A stretch of 64,000 nt of DNA, from contig CP166131.1 of the NCBI GenBank assembly GCA_041228345.1, positions 868,001 to 932,000 of the forward strand, written 5' to 3'. The DNA is from Alphaproteobacteria bacterium LSUCC0396. Lineage in GTDB: Bacteria > Pseudomonadota > Alphaproteobacteria > Puniceispirillales > Puniceispirillaceae. Below the pieces are notes generated by a model that worked only from the letters and a program-made list of their open reading frames with translations, was not told the origin of the DNA and did no database searches. Both the position numbers and the translations under genes were made by a program. This document shows, piece after piece, positions 63,224 through 64,000 of the stretch. Position 1 is the first letter of the stretch. Every line of letters starts with the position of its first letter.

Positions 63224-64000
63224 TTAGCTTTTGGCGATATTTTTCTTCGGGTCATAAAACGGCATTTCAACCTGACGTGCTTGACGTAAACCACCAATGG
63301 CATCGACCGTGACCTCAGCACCAATTTGATCGGCACCGCGCTCAACCATCGCGAGGGCGATGTTCTGTTCAAGACGTGGTGAATAGACGGCTGATGTGAC
63401 CTTGCCGACCACCTTATCATTCATGCTTACCGGCCAGAATTTAGTATTAGGAGCCGTAAGAGGCGCACCGTCGATGATCAGGCCAACCTGTCGGCGGGCT
63501 GGTCCTTTCGCGCGGATAGCCTGCAACGCAGACTTGCCAATAAAATCATGCGCAGTATCCAGCGCAACCAGCCGGTCCAGTCCCAGCTCAAACGGGTTCG
63601 TGTTGATGTCCATATCGGCGTGATATGACAGCATACCTCCCTCAATCCGGCGGATAGTTGAGGTATGGCCAGGCTTTAGCCCAAAAGGCTCTCCTGCTGC
63701 CATAATCCTGTTCCATAAGCGGCTGCCTTGCGATCCATCTTGCAGATAAATCTCATAACCAAGCTCACTTGACCAACCGGTTCGAGACACTACCAGTTCG
63801 ATGCCATCGAGCGTCAGATGGCGAAGCCAGTAATATTTTAATGTGGCAATATCTTCCCCGAACAGCGCCTTCATGACATCCATTGACCGCGGTCCTTGAA
63901 GCTGAAGCGGTGATGCATCCGGCTCACAAATATCAACATCAAACCCGCCATGCACAGCAACACCCTGCGCCCAGAGCAAAACATCACTATCGGCTAGTGA
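63224..64000 (-). CDS. GcvT-family protein, probably DmdA-like, 5' end outside the window
   Basis: C-terminal 258 residues of a folate-dependent aminomethyltransferase-fold protein; the beginning lies past base 64000. SLADSDVLLWAQGVAVHGG, SPLQLQGPRS, SELGYEIYL, IRRIEGGMLSYHADMDINTNPFE and TSAVYSPRL are visible. This combination resembles DMSP demethylase DmdA, which moves a methyl from dimethylsulfoniopropionate to tetrahydrofolate, more than GcvT. Sarcosine- or glycine-type relatives share much of it, so I leave the symbol empty. The gene ends before a 160-bp gap to the cupin. Confidence 0.7.
   Translation of the reverse strand, partial: SLADSDVLLWAQGVAVHGGFDVDICEPDASPLQLQGPRSMDVMKALFGEDIATLKYYWLRHLTLDGIELVVSRTGWSSELGYEIYLQDGSQGSRLWNRIMAAGEPFGLKPGHTSTIRRIEGGMLSYHADMDINTNPFELGLDRLVALDTAHDFIGKSALQAIRAKGPARRQVGLIIDGAPLTAPNTKFWPVSMNDKVVGKVTSAVYSPRLEQNIALAMVERGADQIGAEVTVDAIGGLRQARQVEMPFYDPKKNIAKS

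Overview
The window reads as chromosomal DNA of a free-living marine alphaproteobacterium. The chvI-chvG-rapZ-ahcY core, an alphaproteobacterial AddAB pair, two TAXI-type TRAP transporters, a possible DMSP-demethylase-like gene at the right edge and moderate GC content suggest a relative of the SAR116 clade (Puniceispirillum-like). That placement is inferred from gene content and no search was run.

Layout. 1-14.8 kb is a block of core genes, all on the minus strand: polA, chvI, chvG, rapZ, ahcY, tsaE, addB and a truncated addA, with a small zf-CHCC protein at its upstream end. An ABC ATPase without a permease (15.0-16.0 kb, plus strand) leads to an intact tRNA-Arg(CCG) at 16219-16295. From there to 19665 lies a small AT-rich island. 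It is bounded by the tRNA 3' half and a displaced 49-bp copy of that half, and it carries a CysC-like kinase, an HxGH nucleotidyltransferase and a TPR-sulfotransferase, but no integrase.

19.8-30.4 kb holds a GNAT/ATP-grasp fusion, a RamB/ScfR-like regulator divergent from a glyoxylate-type aminotransferase, a GFA protein, an SDR, a ComA (phosphosulfolactate synthase) homologue, a ureohydrolase and a DAO-family flavoprotein. A compact cluster follows at 30.4-39.1 kb on the minus strand: TAXI binding protein, fused TRAP permease, cupin, DadA-like enzyme, a second flavoprotein and three genes resembling the subunits of opine oxidase / D-hydroxyproline dehydrogenase / HcnABC. A LysR gene diverges from it. 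This looks like one pathway that imports and oxidises an unidentified amino acid or secondary amine.

40.4-59.4 kb concerns uptake and breakdown of peptides and amides: a second TAXI-TRAP pair, an M20 peptidase and amidase, a complete five-gene oligopeptide ABC operon, an EamA exporter, two more M20 peptidases, a gamma-glutamyltransferase, a citrate-synthase-like (citryl-CoA lyase) protein and a class III aminotransferase. 59.5-64 kb has a divergent photolyase/cryptochrome-family gene, a class V PLP enzyme, a cupin and the C-terminal part of a GcvT/DmdA-family protein that leaves the window.

The strongest signals for something undescribed are the integrase-free tRNA-Arg island with its possible sulfate-activation and sulfation cargo, and the TAXI-TRAP/heterotrimeric dehydrogenase operon of unknown substrate.
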